Under the pieces are notes generated by a model, which saw nothing but the letters and a program-made list of their open reading frames with translations, made no database searches and was not told the origin of the DNA. From NCBI GenBank assembly GCA_003222395.1, contig QHWB01000062.1, positions 1 through 64,000 on the forward strand: a stretch of 64,000 bases of DNA, written 5' to 3'. This document shows, piece by piece, positions 1 to 8,469 of the stretch (positions are counted from its first letter, which is position 1; every line of letters begins with the position of its first letter). Both the position numbers and the translations under genes were made by a program. This DNA comes from Acidobacteriota bacterium. GTDB taxonomy: Bacteria; Acidobacteriota; Vicinamibacteria; Vicinamibacterales; CAVVIG01.

Positions 1-573
1 TTTGGGATGGTCGATGGTCGCGAGCGCGAAGCAGCCTCGACACGGTTCGTTCCGACACGTCGACGCCCAATTTGGCTAATTCGCCATGAATGCGCGGTGC
101 GCCCCATAACGGGTTGTCCGACGCCATCTTGCCGACCAGCGTACGGATCTCGCCATCGATTGGTGCCCGACCCCACCGCGTCTGCGTCGAGCGGCGAGTC
201 CATCGGCGGCGCAGCCAGTCGTGATGCCATCGCATCACTGTCTCCGGCTGGACGATCAGCAATGCGGTGCGCCATTGCCGCCACGTGCTGGCCAACCCGA
301 TCCAGAACAGCCGGTCGCGGGTCCGGAGGCGCGGACGCTTCGTCGTCCGTTTTAACGCCTGAGCTGCTGGCGCAGCGCGATGTTCTCGAGGATCAATTCG
401 TGATGGCCGCGGCAGGCCAACGCGAGCGCGCGGACACTCAACAAGATCGTCTCCAGCACGCTCCAATCGTGTCGTGCGCCGCGTGCAATATCAACCGGCA
501 CCGAGGCGGATGGCGTTTTGGCGAACGACAGCGTGTTCTCACGTTCGAGGCGCGCCCGCTCGCGGTTCGTCAA
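1..573 (-). pseudogene. IS481-like transposase relic, frameshifted and cut by window edge
   Basis: Reading from the right, the first frame ends in the typical N-terminal phrase ENIALRQQLRR and stops near 352. The sense then continues in the -1 frame with a helix-turn-helix and linker region (RDRLFWIGLASTWRQWRTAL, then VMRWHHDWLRRRW) and an integrase-like segment (IDGEIRTLVGKMASDNPLWG). The catalytic DDE part lies beyond the window edge. No slippery heptamer is visible at the shift, so decay is more likely than programmed frameshifting. The family assignment rests on the order of these motifs. Confidence 0.75.
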
Positions 574-842
574 TCGGATCGCTGGGCGTCTGCTCGGCGC
601 GCCGGCTCACGCGCCTGTTATGCCAGAATTCCGGTCTCAGTATAAGTCAGACGCGGTAACCAAATACGATTTCAAATGCCAGGGTCGTTCATTCAATCGA
701 ATCGGCACAGTGTGATCGATTTGCCAGCCAGATTGGGCCGCACAGAATTTATGCAGACCACAGCGACGAGCGTTTCCATTTCGCACGTGGATCGGTACCA
801 GCGTCGTCGCGCTCGGTCGCGCCTTTTCGTACGTCCCGTACA

Positions 843-1382
843 TCACCACCGGCGGCTAAGTAGCTGCGAGAGAATCGCTCGTAGCGGTCCCGTCGTCGGC
901 ATGTCCGTCGGAAAGATTTGTCCCCGGATCTCACCGTCACCGTTCCGCTCGGTGTGCACATCCAAGTACGTTCCGGCCAACACTAACGACTTGAGGGCAT
1001 CCTCGGCCGTTCGGATCCCAAGATCGGCACTCAGCTTGACATCCGCGCGTGTCAGTGTCCCCTTCGAATTGACATCACCCGACTGACTCGCGGGCCTCAG
1101 ATCGAACACAATCGGACCAACAAGGCCGGGGCCTCCGATGTGGATATGGGCTCCGGTGAGCCGAGTGGCCAAATCAAAGAGCATGATGTCGTAGGACACT
1201 TCACTCTTGCCCAAATCGATCGTGAACTGTGCGGCACCCACGGCGCCGGTTAATACGCTTCGCGTCGGGACGTCGGCCCCATTCAACAACGCCACCGTGG
1301 TCACCGTTTGTGCGAGTGCCGGCGTCGAGACCACGCCGATCAGAGCCAACCCAGTGAGCAACGAACGAAAGGATTGCTGCAT
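843..1382 (-). CDS. secreted CHRD-domain protein
   Basis: A 179-residue protein with a clear signal peptide (hydrophobic stretch ending ALA-Q about residue 25). It is followed by one CHRD domain, recognisable from GAHIHIGGPG, GPIVFDL, GTLTRADV and the C-terminal TYLDVHTERNGDGEIRGQI. CHRD domains occur in chordin and in bacterial extracellular proteins; their bacterial role is unknown. The start is the ATG preceded by AAAGGAGAAG. A longer reading would add 54 residues before the signal peptide and is unlikely. No operon partner is visible. Confidence 0.85.
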   Translation of the reverse strand: MQQSFRSLLTGLALIGVVSTPALAQTVTTVALLNGADVPTRSVLTGAVGAAQFTIDLGKSEVSYDIMLFDLATRLTGAHIHIGGPGLVGPIVFDLRPASQSGDVNSKGTLTRADVKLSADLGIRTAEDALKSLVLAGTYLDVHTERNGDGEIRGQIFPTDMPTTGPLRAILSQLLSRRW

Positions 1383-2340
1383 GCGTGCTTCTCCTTTGTT
1401 GAACAATGAACTGACGCGTGATGAACGACGGGACGCGTAGCGCGGCTCGGGGTCGTCGGCGGGCTCGCCAATAGGTTTCGCACGGTCAGCGGCAGCCGTG
1501 GTGACCTGGCGAGATGAGTGCAAAAGGCGGGGGCCTGCGCACATGCGTCGTGGGCGCGCCGGCGCGCTGCGATGCTCGCGGCGATCACCTCTTCTGGCTC
1601 GTAAAGGATAGATGCTTGGTCGCGCGCGACTGGATCAGCCATGCCCCCTGCTCCCGTAAACGGCTTTGGTGAGAGCAGGCAGGGCCGGCAGCATCGCCGG
1701 AGATGGAGGCGCTCAGGAAAGCGCCAAAGCATGCGCCTTTTCGGTGCCATTGTCACGAACAATGATGCGTTAAGCTTGAATGTCCTGAGTGACGACGATC
1801 GACGACCGTGGCGCGACGGTGCATTCTTCGCAATGGTTGATGGTCCGACCTCTGTAATTGTCATGGTCATGACGGCGGTGCGCAACGTGCGACGAGCCGA
1901 GACTCTCCGAAATTCGGCGTGGCATAGCGGATTTTTGCTCCTTTTGATGATCGCCGGTGCCTAGTCAGCGCAGCGGGTGAGTTCGGTCCATGTTCTTTTG
2001 ATGTATCGACGAACCGCTGAACCTGATTCGCCGATGGGAGTGGTGCCGAAAGACCGGTCTCGTCTGACCGCGGCTGCTGCCGAAGGTCGTGGCGGCGGTT
2101 CCAGTCGCGTCGGGGCCGCGCTACCAGATGTTCATTTGTGTTCCTCGACCCGTACTGCGCAAACCGAGGGTGGCGAAGCTCATGAGGGGTCCGCGCGAGT
2201 GCGACGGACGCATCGATGGTGCTATTTCGGTCGGACGATCACCAGATTCCCAACCCATACCCTCCTGACGAGAAGTCGATGTACCCATCGTCGACGCGCG
2301 CTCGAGAACAGATTCTTCGCGGCAGGAGTACTTAAATTAA
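1383..2340. other. no supported gene (about 960 bp)
   Basis: Several open frames exist on both strands, but none shows a recognisable domain, signal peptide or convincing ribosome site with matching composition. A 50-codon minus-strand frame beginning near 1922 behind AAAAGGAG is the only one with a plausible start. It has no recognisable product and is not called. Confidence 0.5.
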
Positions 2341-2398
2341 CGGTTTTCATCGCTTTTCGCGGGCTGCACGCCCAGGGTTAACCAGGGTCGAAAATCTC
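2341..2398 (+). repeat. left copy of hairpin direct repeat flanking IS110
   Basis: Shares CG-TTTTCAT, TTTCGCGGGC, TGCA, GCCCAG, AACCAG and CGAAA with the copy on the other side of the element, in the same order and orientation (roughly 75-80% identity by eye). The core GGGC-TGCAC-GCCC can form a small stem-loop. Confidence 0.6.
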
Positions 2399-2404
2399 TC
2401 CCGA

Positions 2405-3688
2405 TCATGCTGGACTGCTCGATGGAGCCGGGAGCTGCTCGACACGATAGCCGAGACTTCGCAGTTCGCGGATCATCTTGCGCGCTCGCACCTTCTTCGC
2501 CTCTGCGCTGACCGCTGGTCCGCGTTCCTCGTACCGAATGCCTTGGTGAAGAATCTTCCAAATGAGACGACAGAGCCGGTGGGCGATGGCCCCGATGGCT
2601 TGAGCGTGCCCGAGGCGCGGGACGAGCCGTCGATAGACGATCGCGAAGATCGTGCCCTTGGCCTTCGCCGCCGCGTTTGCAGCTTGATTGACGACGCGCC
2701 GCATCTGGCGGTTGCCCTTGGGACAGCGGTGGCTGTAGTTCACTCCGGCACTCTCCTCACTGCCCGGGCACGCGCCCATCCACGACGCAAGGTGTTTGGG
2801 TGAGGGAAACGTGGCGGCAGTGGCACCGACTTCCGCGATGAGCTGCTGCGCGGAATCAGCGCCCAGCCCAGGGACTTCTGCGAGACGCTGCACCGCGTCG
2901 TGATGCTGCGCGAGGAGCTGCGCCATCTGGTGATCGAGCTGGGCGAGGTGATCCTCGATCAATCGCAATTCTTCGAGCGTCAGCTTCACGAGCCGGCGAT
3001 ACACGGGGTTCAGGGTCGTACACGCTCTGAAGGCGTCGCACAATTGAGCCGCCGTCGCGCGTAGGCGCTGGTCTGCCAGGGACGCCAGTGTCGCAGGATC
3101 CGACTCGCCATCGGCAAGGGCTTGGAGCATGCGTCGTGCGCTGGTGCCCAGCAAATCGGAGACAAGACTCGAGAGCTTGATGTGTGCTTCTTCGAGCAGC
3201 GATTCCAATCGATTGTGGAGCTGGACGCGGTTGCGCGTGACCTGATACTTGCGTCGCATCACGGTCCGCCAGAGCCGCTGTTCGGCGTCGGGCACAAAGC
3301 TCAAGGTCAGCTCTTGCGCCGCCAGGCGCTTCACCAATCGTTCGGCATCCGGAAAGTCCCGTTTGCGCCCGCCGGCGCCACGATTGGATTGCGCTTGCGC
3401 AAGGTGAAGGGTCCCGGACACGGGGCTCGCTCCTGCGCGCGTCCGGCGCACCGGCCTCCAGTACTGCTCCAATGCCTCCCACACGGGTCGCCAGTACTGC
3501 GCGGTCGATTCCATCACGACTTCGTCGACCTCACGCTCAACCAGGCAGTCGGCGAACGCGCACAATTGGGCGGGGCTGGTCCCGACCTTCAGCCGTTCAA
3601 AGTGGTAGTCACCTTCGACCTCGACGTCGGCCACCACAACGGCCAACATCTTCTTGTGCACGTCAATCCCCGCGATCTGGTACGGCAT
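2405..3688 (-). CDS. IS110-family transposase (DEDD recombinase)
   Basis: A 427-residue intact protein. The N-terminus (AGIDVHKKMLAVVVAD) carries the first Asp of the RuvC-like DEDD catalytic domain, and VMESTAQYWRPVWEAL carries the Glu. A central coiled region follows. The C-terminal transposase_20 domain contains the family signature around LAEVPGLGADSAQQLIAEVG and the catalytic-serine region FPSPKHLASWMGACPGSEES. IS110 recombinases are guided by a bridge RNA made from the element's own noncoding end. The segment around residues 77-115 contains a repeated QYWRPV and an Arg/Gly-rich insert, which is a little unusual. Confidence 0.9.
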   Translation of the reverse strand: MPYQIAGIDVHKKMLAVVVADVEVEGDYHFERLKVGTSPAQLCAFADCLVEREVDEVVMESTAQYWRPVWEALEQYWRPVRRTRAGASPVSGTLHLAQAQSNRGAGGRKRDFPDAERLVKRLAAQELTLSFVPDAEQRLWRTVMRRKYQVTRNRVQLHNRLESLLEEAHIKLSSLVSDLLGTSARRMLQALADGESDPATLASLADQRLRATAAQLCDAFRACTTLNPVYRRLVKLTLEELRLIEDHLAQLDHQMAQLLAQHHDAVQRLAEVPGLGADSAQQLIAEVGATAATFPSPKHLASWMGACPGSEESAGVNYSHRCPKGNRQMRRVVNQAANAAAKAKGTIFAIVYRRLVPRLGHAQAIGAIAHRLCRLIWKILHQGIRYEERGPAVSAEAKKVRARKMIRELRSLGYRVEQLPAPSSSPA

Positions 3689-3891
3689 CGGTCTCTCCTC
3701 GTGGGAGCGGAGAGCGTGCCTTCTCGCATCACTCAGGGTCGCGAGCTATCGCCGGCTCTTGGGCGAGCGCGACGACGCTCAATTATTCGGTCAATCGCGC
3801 ACGCTCCGGATCAAACAGTTGCTCGGCCTCGATTGCTCCATGGCTAATCTCGATCTCGCCGCTCCCAGCACCGACATTCTGCCCAATCCCA
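3689..3891 (-). ncRNA. candidate IS110 bridge RNA region
   Basis: This is the noncoding stretch directly upstream of the intact IS110 transposase, inside the repeat-bounded element. IS110-group elements are known to transcribe a structured RNA of roughly 150-250 nt from this end, pairing with target and donor DNA through internal loops. Only position and length support the call. The fold and the two guide loops were not computed. Confidence 0.3.
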
Positions 3892-3949
3892 CGATTTTCA
3901 TTCCCTTTCGCGGGCCTGCAGGCCCAGCCGCAACCAGTTGCGAAACTCG
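3892..3949 (+). repeat. right copy of hairpin direct repeat flanking IS110
   Basis: Second copy of the IS110-flanking segment. Its core is a perfect palindrome, GGGCCTGCAGGCCC. The copies may be a REP-like insertion target or element-end sequence. Confidence 0.6.
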
Positions 3950-4168
3950 TCCCGTACGGCCCGCCAACTTATCCTTCAGTGAAGCAAGGAGTTCCCGTTG
4001 CGAGGCGGGAGCCTGCTTCCAAGCAGGCCGGTGTCCGCGGGAAGGTTCGCTTGCAACGAACTTGCAAGATTTCCGAGCTTCCTCGAGACTCCGCAAGCCT
4101 CGGAGCGTCGCGTTGAGGTATCCTTCTGGCGCGCGAGCATGGCGTTCGCGTACCGGTACTGATCGTTT
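3950..4168. other. hairpin-rich noncoding stretch
   Basis: Contains consecutive perfect stems: GCCTGCTT/AAGCAGGC around 4011-4028, CTTGCAA/TTGCAAG near 4050-4068, and TCCGAG/CTCGGA near 4074-4107. No protein with recognisable features is encoded. It could be the end of an older mobile element or a structured RNA. The density of stems is real; a function is not established. Confidence 0.4.
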
Positions 4169-4724
4169 ATGCGCGCGGCTCGTATCTCGTGTTTCGTCGC
4201 GATCGCGTTCATCGTCGCCGCCTCCACGATCCTGCGCGCCGCCGAAAGCCTGCGCGTGACGCCGATCGTACGGGACGATCAGGTGCTCGTCACCATCGAG
4301 CTCGCCGAGGTCTACACGGACGCGGTCCGCGACGCGATTGCGAGCGGGCTCACGACCACGTTCACCTACGAGCTGGAGCTGCGCACCGCCGCGCCGCGCA
4401 TATGGGTAATCCCGGCGTGGATGGACCGCACGATCGTGACAAGCGGTCGTCAGCGCGAGCGATCACTACGACAACCTCACGCGGCGCCACACGCTCACGC
4501 GGACGATCGACGGCCGCGTCGATTCGGTGACCGTCACGAGCGACGAAGAAGTCGTGAAACCGTGGCTCACGACGTGGAACCGCCTGCCGCTGTGCGATAC
4601 GTCGAAGCTGGATCCGATCCGCGACTACTACGTACGCGCCACCGCGCGCACGCGGTCGCCCGGATCGCTCTTCGGCTGGGCCAAGAGCATCACAGCGCAG
4701 ACGAAGTTTACGTTCGTGCCCTGA
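4169..4724 (+). pseudogene. DUF4390-type secreted protein, frameshifted
   Basis: Begins with a signal peptide (MRAARISCFVAIAFIVAAST) and a typical DUF4390 opening (LRVTPIVRDDQVLVTIELAE, then SGLTTTFTYELELRT). The frame breaks near 4440-4465. The rest of the domain continues in another frame (SDHYDNLTRRHTLTRTIDGR, VVKPWLTTWNRLPL, YYVRATA) to a natural end KFTFVP. DUF4390 proteins are small exported proteins of unknown function. One frameshift is enough to explain the damage, so it could also be a sequencing error. Confidence 0.8.
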
Positions 4725-4742
4725 CGCGCAACCGCATGACAA

Positions 4743-4829
4743 CGTAGGGGCGGCTTCCTCCGGCCCCTTCGACAGGCTCACGGCGTCCGAGTGTAGTCGA
4801 GGGGAGCCGACCCAAGGTCGGCCCCTACG
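4743..4829. repeat. palindromic intergenic repeat (REP-like)
   Basis: Outer arms CGTAGGGGC and GCCCCTACG are perfect inverted repeats about 70 bp apart. An inner hairpin GCCGACC-CAA-GGTCGGC lies at 4806-4822. The middle contains CCCTTCGACAGGCTCACGG, a phrase typical of dispersed bacterial intergenic repeats. It sits just downstream of the DUF4390 relic and could act as a terminator or a REP-type nonautonomous element. Confidence 0.6.
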
Positions 4830-4860
4830 CGGTAAACGGAATCTTCGTGAGCCGGACAGT

Positions 4861-5585
4861 CTACTTGACGCTGATTTTGACGAGGCCGGTCGTACAACAG
4901 CAGCCGAATCCGCCGCCGCCGTCGCCCGAGTAGTCGTTGGCGGTGACGTGCAGCACGTAGTCGTCCGGCTCGCTGAACGTCACGGTAGTGGTGGCCTTGC
5001 CTCTGAACCCGCCATGGTGGCGTTGCCGTCGGCGAGCTTCTGCACTTCAGGATTGGGCTTGTCGAACGTCACGGTACCGGGGCCGCGGTACTTCCAGCAC
5101 CTGAGCGTCACCGCGGGGACGCGGCTTGCTCATGGGCGCGCTCGTACCGCTCGTGTACTTCATGTCGTCGGCGGCCCGCAGATCGAGCTGAAACGGCGCC
5201 GACACCGACGCGTTTGCGTCGGCGCAAGCGTCATGTTCGCCAGCGGCCCCTGGATGGCGTGGCCGTTCGGGTCGAAGCGGATCGCCGGCGGCGTGTTGCC
5301 GACGGCGATCTCGCTGAAGGGGCTCATCACGTAATCCGGATGCAGGCGGAACGGAATAGTCGTCGTCCGTCCGTTCGCAAAATGGGTCCAGGTGCCGTTG
5401 TCCTCTGGCGAGAAGTCCTTCGGCACGTGAACCATGAACATGCCCCACTGACGTCCGGTCAGATCAGAAAGTGCGTTGGCTGTCCAATGTCGGGGTCACC
5501 CGGCGCGATCCGGTTGTTCGGCCCGATCGGGATATCGAGCTCGAATTGTCCCACGAGTCGATCGACTGCTGTGATCAGCCGATTC
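4861..5585 (-). pseudogene. secreted protein of unknown family, truncated and frameshifted
   Basis: Read across frames the protein runs: RLVGQFELDIPIGPNNRIAP ... GDPDIGQPTHFL / RQWGMFMVHVPKDFSPEDNG ... PFRLHPDYVMSPFSE / VSAPFQLDLRAADDMKYTSG / GKATTTVTFSEPDDYVLHVT ... FGCCCTTGLVKISVK, stop. At least three frame changes are needed. The 5' end is lost where an IS481-like element begins. The C-terminal part resembles an Ig-like beta-sandwich ending (TVTFSEPDDYVLHVTANDYS). No function is known to me. Confidence 0.7.
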
Positions 5586-5611
5586 TTCGTTTCGTGAGAT
5601 AGACTCCCGTC

Positions 5612-6659
5612 GTGATCGACATGTCGGCTCTCCAGATGCGGTTCGCAGTCCTGATCGGCTGGTTGGATCGTCAGGAGCGCGAGGCACTCGCGTACCTGAT
5701 TGAAGAGAATCGCGTCCTGCGAGCGCAGCTGGGTGGGCGACGCCTGCGTCTGACAGATGACGACCGACGACGCCTCGCCGTCCGGGCGTGTCGGTTGGGA
5801 CGGCAGGCCTTACGCCAAGCTGCGACGATCGTGACGCCGGATACCTTGCTGCGGTGGCACCGGCAACTCGTTGCTTGTAAATGGACCCACGCGCGACGAT
5901 CCCAGCCTCGGGGAGTGCTGGCCGAGATCCGGCATTTGGTCGTGCGGATGGCCGAGGACAATCCGACCTGGGGCTACACGCGGATTCAAGGTGCGCTGAA
6001 GAACGTGGGGCATCGCGTTGGCCGCTCGACGATTGCGCGCATCCTGAAAGCGCACGGCCTGGCGCCTGTCCCGGAGCGGACGACGTCGTGGCAGACGTTT
6101 CTCCGCGCTCACAGGGATGTGATCGCCGCGGCGGATTTCTTCACGACGGAGGTGTGGACCTAGCGCGGCTTGGTGACGGTCTACACGGTATTTGTCATTC
6201 ACCTCGCGTCTCGTCGCGTGCAGATTATGGGGTCGACGGCGCATCCCGACGAGGCATTCATGCGCCAGGTCGGCCGCACGCTGACGATGGCTGACGCCGA
6301 GACCTGTCGCGTCCTGATTTGCGATCGGGATGCGAAATGGAGCAGGCCGGTGCGCGACGTCTTGCAGGAAGCGGGGATCCGCATCGTGCAAACGCCGTAT
6401 CGAGCACCGAACGCAAATGCGTACGCCGAGCGATTCGTACAATCGATCAAAGAAGAATGCGTCGATCGGATCATTCCCCTTCGGTGAGCGACATTTCCGA
6501 CGCTCCGTGCACGAGTTTGTTGCGCATTACCATCTTGAACGCAATCATCAAGGGCTCGGAAACGCACTGATCGATCGCGTCGCGGCCGACACGGTTGGAG
6601 CGATTCGCCGCCGACCGCGCCTGGGCGGATTGCTGAATTACTACGAGCGCGCCGCATGA
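5612..6659 (+). pseudogene. IS481-like transposase with internal stop and frameshift
   Basis: Starts at a GTG with helix-turn-helix and linker segments (TPDTLLRWHRQLVACKW, EDNPTWGYTRIQGALKNVGH) leading into the rve/DDE core. A TAG stop interrupts the frame at 6161-6163, just after the first catalytic Asp (AAADFFTTEVWT). The same frame resumes with VYTVFVIHLASRRVQI, the second Asp (LICDRDAKW) and the Glu region (YAERFVQSIKEEC). A frame change near 6480 is needed to reach RNHQGLG and the C-terminus GGLLNYYERAA. It cannot make a full transposase. It abuts a truncated gene on each side. Confidence 0.85.
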
Positions 6660-6683
6660 CCGTCGGTTCGGCCGATGAGCGGG

Positions 6684-7034
6684 ATATTACGCGCTCGCCG
6701 GGCTGACGGACGTGATCGTCTCCGATCTGGCGTTGACGGAAATGGCTTCCGCGCTCGGGCGGCGCACGCGCGAACAGCGCCTCACACGCGCAGAAGCGCA
6801 GCGCCTCTATCGCGAAGCGTCGAAGCTGCACGCGGCATCGCACCGTGCCGAATTGACACCGCCGATTCTCGGCGTGCCGAACAGCTGATGTTGACGCTTG
6901 CGATGGCCCTGCGCGCTCTTGATGCTCCACTTGGCCACCGCACTCGATGCGAGAGCGCGACCGTCGTCACGTTCGATCCGCGCTTCCGGGATGCCGCCAG
7001 CTCGCAAGGATTATTCGTGGCGCCGAGTACGTAA
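6684..7034 (+). pseudogene. PIN-domain (VapC-like) toxin relic
   Basis: The N-terminal first Asp of the PIN fold is missing, replaced by the end of the IS element. What remains is LAGLTDVIVSDLALTEMASA, REQRLTRAEAQRLYREASKL, then in other frames RRAEQLMLTLAMALRALDA, LHLATALD and VVTFDPRFRDAA. The LDALHLATAL and VTFDPRF segments are the conserved central and C-terminal PIN acidic motifs. At least two frame changes are required. No antitoxin partner is visible. Confidence 0.7.
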
Positions 7035-7176
7035 CGTCGTCGCCGCGGGCGCGAGCGTGCCCGTCAAAGACGTCTGGACAATTTCTGGACAATTCTTTGC
7101 CGAACAGCACGCAATACCAGGTTCTCACCCGAGCTACCGGCACGAAGAACCCGCGAGTCCGAAGACCTGCATTACG

Positions 7177-7221
7177 CTGTTAACCGGAGGGTTGCTGGTT
7201 CGAGTCCAGCCTGAGGAGCCA
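7177..7221 (+). tRNA. 3' half of a tRNA-Asn (anticodon loop to CCA), fragment
   Basis: From the anticodon loop CTGTTAA (anticodon GTT) onward everything fits tRNA-Asn: CCGGA stem strand, GGGTT variable loop, T-arm GCTGG-TTCGAGT-CCAGC, acceptor strand CTGAGGA, discriminator G and encoded CCA. The expected 5' stem TCCGG and acceptor TCCTCAG are absent upstream. A tRNA 3' segment that begins at the anticodon loop is the typical footprint of a tyrosine-integrase attachment site. Confidence 0.7.
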
Positions 7222-7344
7222 AATCCTCCATCGAGTCAATGATTTACAACGGTGCAAGTTCTTGGAATATCCGGCTGTGACGCCGATTGTGACATAACCC
7301 TCTGAAAACCGATCGATTTCGACGCGGTGATCGCGAAAATCATT

Positions 7345-7419
7345 CGGGAATTCGCGCAGACCGTTTGCACCATCCGGTTCGGGACCGGAAGGTCGCTGGT
7401 TCGAATCCAGTCGCCCCGA
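7345..7419 (+). tRNA. degenerate tRNA-Pro (CGG)
   Basis: The anticodon arm is perfect (TCCGG-TTCGGGA-CCGGA, anticodon CGG at 7380-7382) and is followed by AGGTC and a T-arm GCTGG-TTCGAAT-CCAGT. The 3' acceptor CGCCCCG-A pairs with only the first four bases of the best 5' partner (CGGGAAT). The D-stem has a mismatch, and no CCA is encoded. It is probably a decayed gene or attachment-site copy rather than a functional tRNA. Confidence 0.55.
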
Positions 7420-7531
7420 TTTCCTCACAACCACAGAACATTCCGGTACGCGCAATCGCCGCTCTCGAACAGCCACGCAAGCACCCCTGGGAGACGCGCG
7501 GCGATCCAGCGTCAATGCCGAAGGCGTTCGT

Positions 7532-7571
7532 TGTCCAAGCCGTGCGCCATAGACCACTCGGCCATCTCTCA
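7532..7571 (-). tRNA. 5' half of a tRNA-Ser, fragment
   Basis: On the minus strand the sequence reads (T)GAGAGA-TG-GCCGAGTGG, D-loop, CGC, ACGGC, then the loop TTGGACA, which is the start of a class II tRNA-Ser with anticodon GGA. The 3' strand of the anticodon stem, long variable arm and T-arm do not follow, so the gene is cut at the anticodon loop. A tRNA-Ser 3' end without its 5' half lies about 23 kb away on the opposite strand. Confidence 0.6.
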
Positions 7572-7809
7572 GTCTTTAGACTAAGACTAGACTCGAAGAT
7601 TGGCGAACGCTCTGCAGTTCACGCTGTTGCGCACTGTGATACCTAATCCGATGCGATCACTTACAGGTGATCCCAGTGCAGCCGCAGGATTTCGGTTGCA
7701 GATCCAGCGCGTTGCTGCCGCGCCTGTCAGACGCGCAGCGGCTCGACGATACCAGATAAGTCACCCATCGAAGACATGACGCATGCTGAAGATCGGCGCT
7801 TTGTGAGCA

Positions 7810-8454
7810 TCATGCCTTCGCCGCGAGCATCGCCTCGACGGCGTCGATCTCGTCCGCGACGATCGTGTGAGCCATGCGCGGGTAGATGCGTTCGTCAACG
7901 CTGGCGCCCATGCGCCGGAAGACCGCCACGGATTCGCGCACGCGATCGAGTGGTATGTGCGGGTCGATGTCGCTGCACCCGATGAAGATCGGAGTGGCGT
8001 CGAACGCGCCGACGTAGTTCCGTGGTGTCCCCGGCGGCCCGATCAGCCCTCCGCTGAATGCCGCCACCGCCGCGTACCGTTGCGCATGCCGGGCCACGAA
8101 CTCGAGGGCAAGGCACGCGCCCTGCGAGAATCCCATCAGCACCACGCGCTCCGACGGGACACTCTGTTGCAGTTTCTCGAGCAAGGATTCGATCATATGA
8201 AGCGCGGAGTCCAGCCACGGCGCGTTCTGGTCGAAGGGCGCGAGAAACGAATATGGGTACCAGGTGCTGCCCGCTGCCTGCGGCGCCAGGTACGCGATGT
8301 CCGTCGCGCTGAACTGAGCGGTCAGACCGAGGATGTCTTCCGCCGAGGCGCCGCGCCCATGCAAGAGGATCGCGACGAGTCGCGCGTCCTTCTGAGATGG
8401 TCCGGATCGGAGTACCGGCTGATCTCTATGTGGATCCTGAAGATTCGTGGCCAT
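7810..8454 (-). CDS. mhqD: carboxylesterase/phospholipase (MhqD-like)
   Basis: A 214-residue alpha/beta hydrolase of the Abhydrolase_2 class. An oxyanion-region LLHGRGAS lies near residues 30-37, the nucleophile elbow GFSQGA has Ser110, the acid is in CSDIDPH (Asp162 or 164), and His196 is in RMAHTIV, giving a complete catalytic triad. No signal peptide, so cytoplasmic. It starts 15 bp after the stop of a ring-cleaving dioxygenase gene on the same strand, the arrangement of mhqO and mhqD in Bacillus quinone-resistance operons. The substrate is probably an ester or ring-cleavage product, but this is inferred from the pairing. Confidence 0.75.
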   Translation of the reverse strand: MATNLQDPHRDQPVLRSGPSQKDARLVAILLHGRGASAEDILGLTAQFSATDIAYLAPQAAGSTWYPYSFLAPFDQNAPWLDSALHMIESLLEKLQQSVPSERVVLMGFSQGACLALEFVARHAQRYAAVAAFSGGLIGPPGTPRNYVGAFDATPIFIGCSDIDPHIPLDRVRESVAVFRRMGASVDERIYPRMAHTIVADEIDAVEAMLAAKA

Positions 8455-8469
8455 GGCGGCGCGATTCCC

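Larger units (their letters stand above)
2341..3949 (-). mobile_element. IS110-family element bounded by similar hairpin repeats
   Basis: One intact IS110-type transposase with about 200 bp of noncoding DNA upstream and almost none downstream. Both sides end in a similar segment of about 57 bp in the same orientation (TTTCGCGGGC, a short hairpin, GCCCAG, then AACCAG). IS110 elements make no terminal inverted repeats or long target duplications, so exact ends cannot be fixed; these repeats are taken as outer limits. The long leader before the transposase fits the IS110 group, in which the guide RNA sits upstream. Confidence 0.65.

Noticed and set aside
340-365. Programmed -1 frameshift in the first transposase
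   Set aside because: No slippery heptamer precedes the stop, and the gene is cut by the window edge, so decay is simpler.
7-645. Long plus-strand open frame at the left edge
   Set aside because: It is antisense to transposase sequence that makes sense on the minus strand and has no recognisable domains.
7180-7557. Minus-strand protein containing LDSNQRPSG-like phrases
   Set aside because: This phrase is the familiar translation of tRNA T-arms read backwards; the DNA is tRNA debris.
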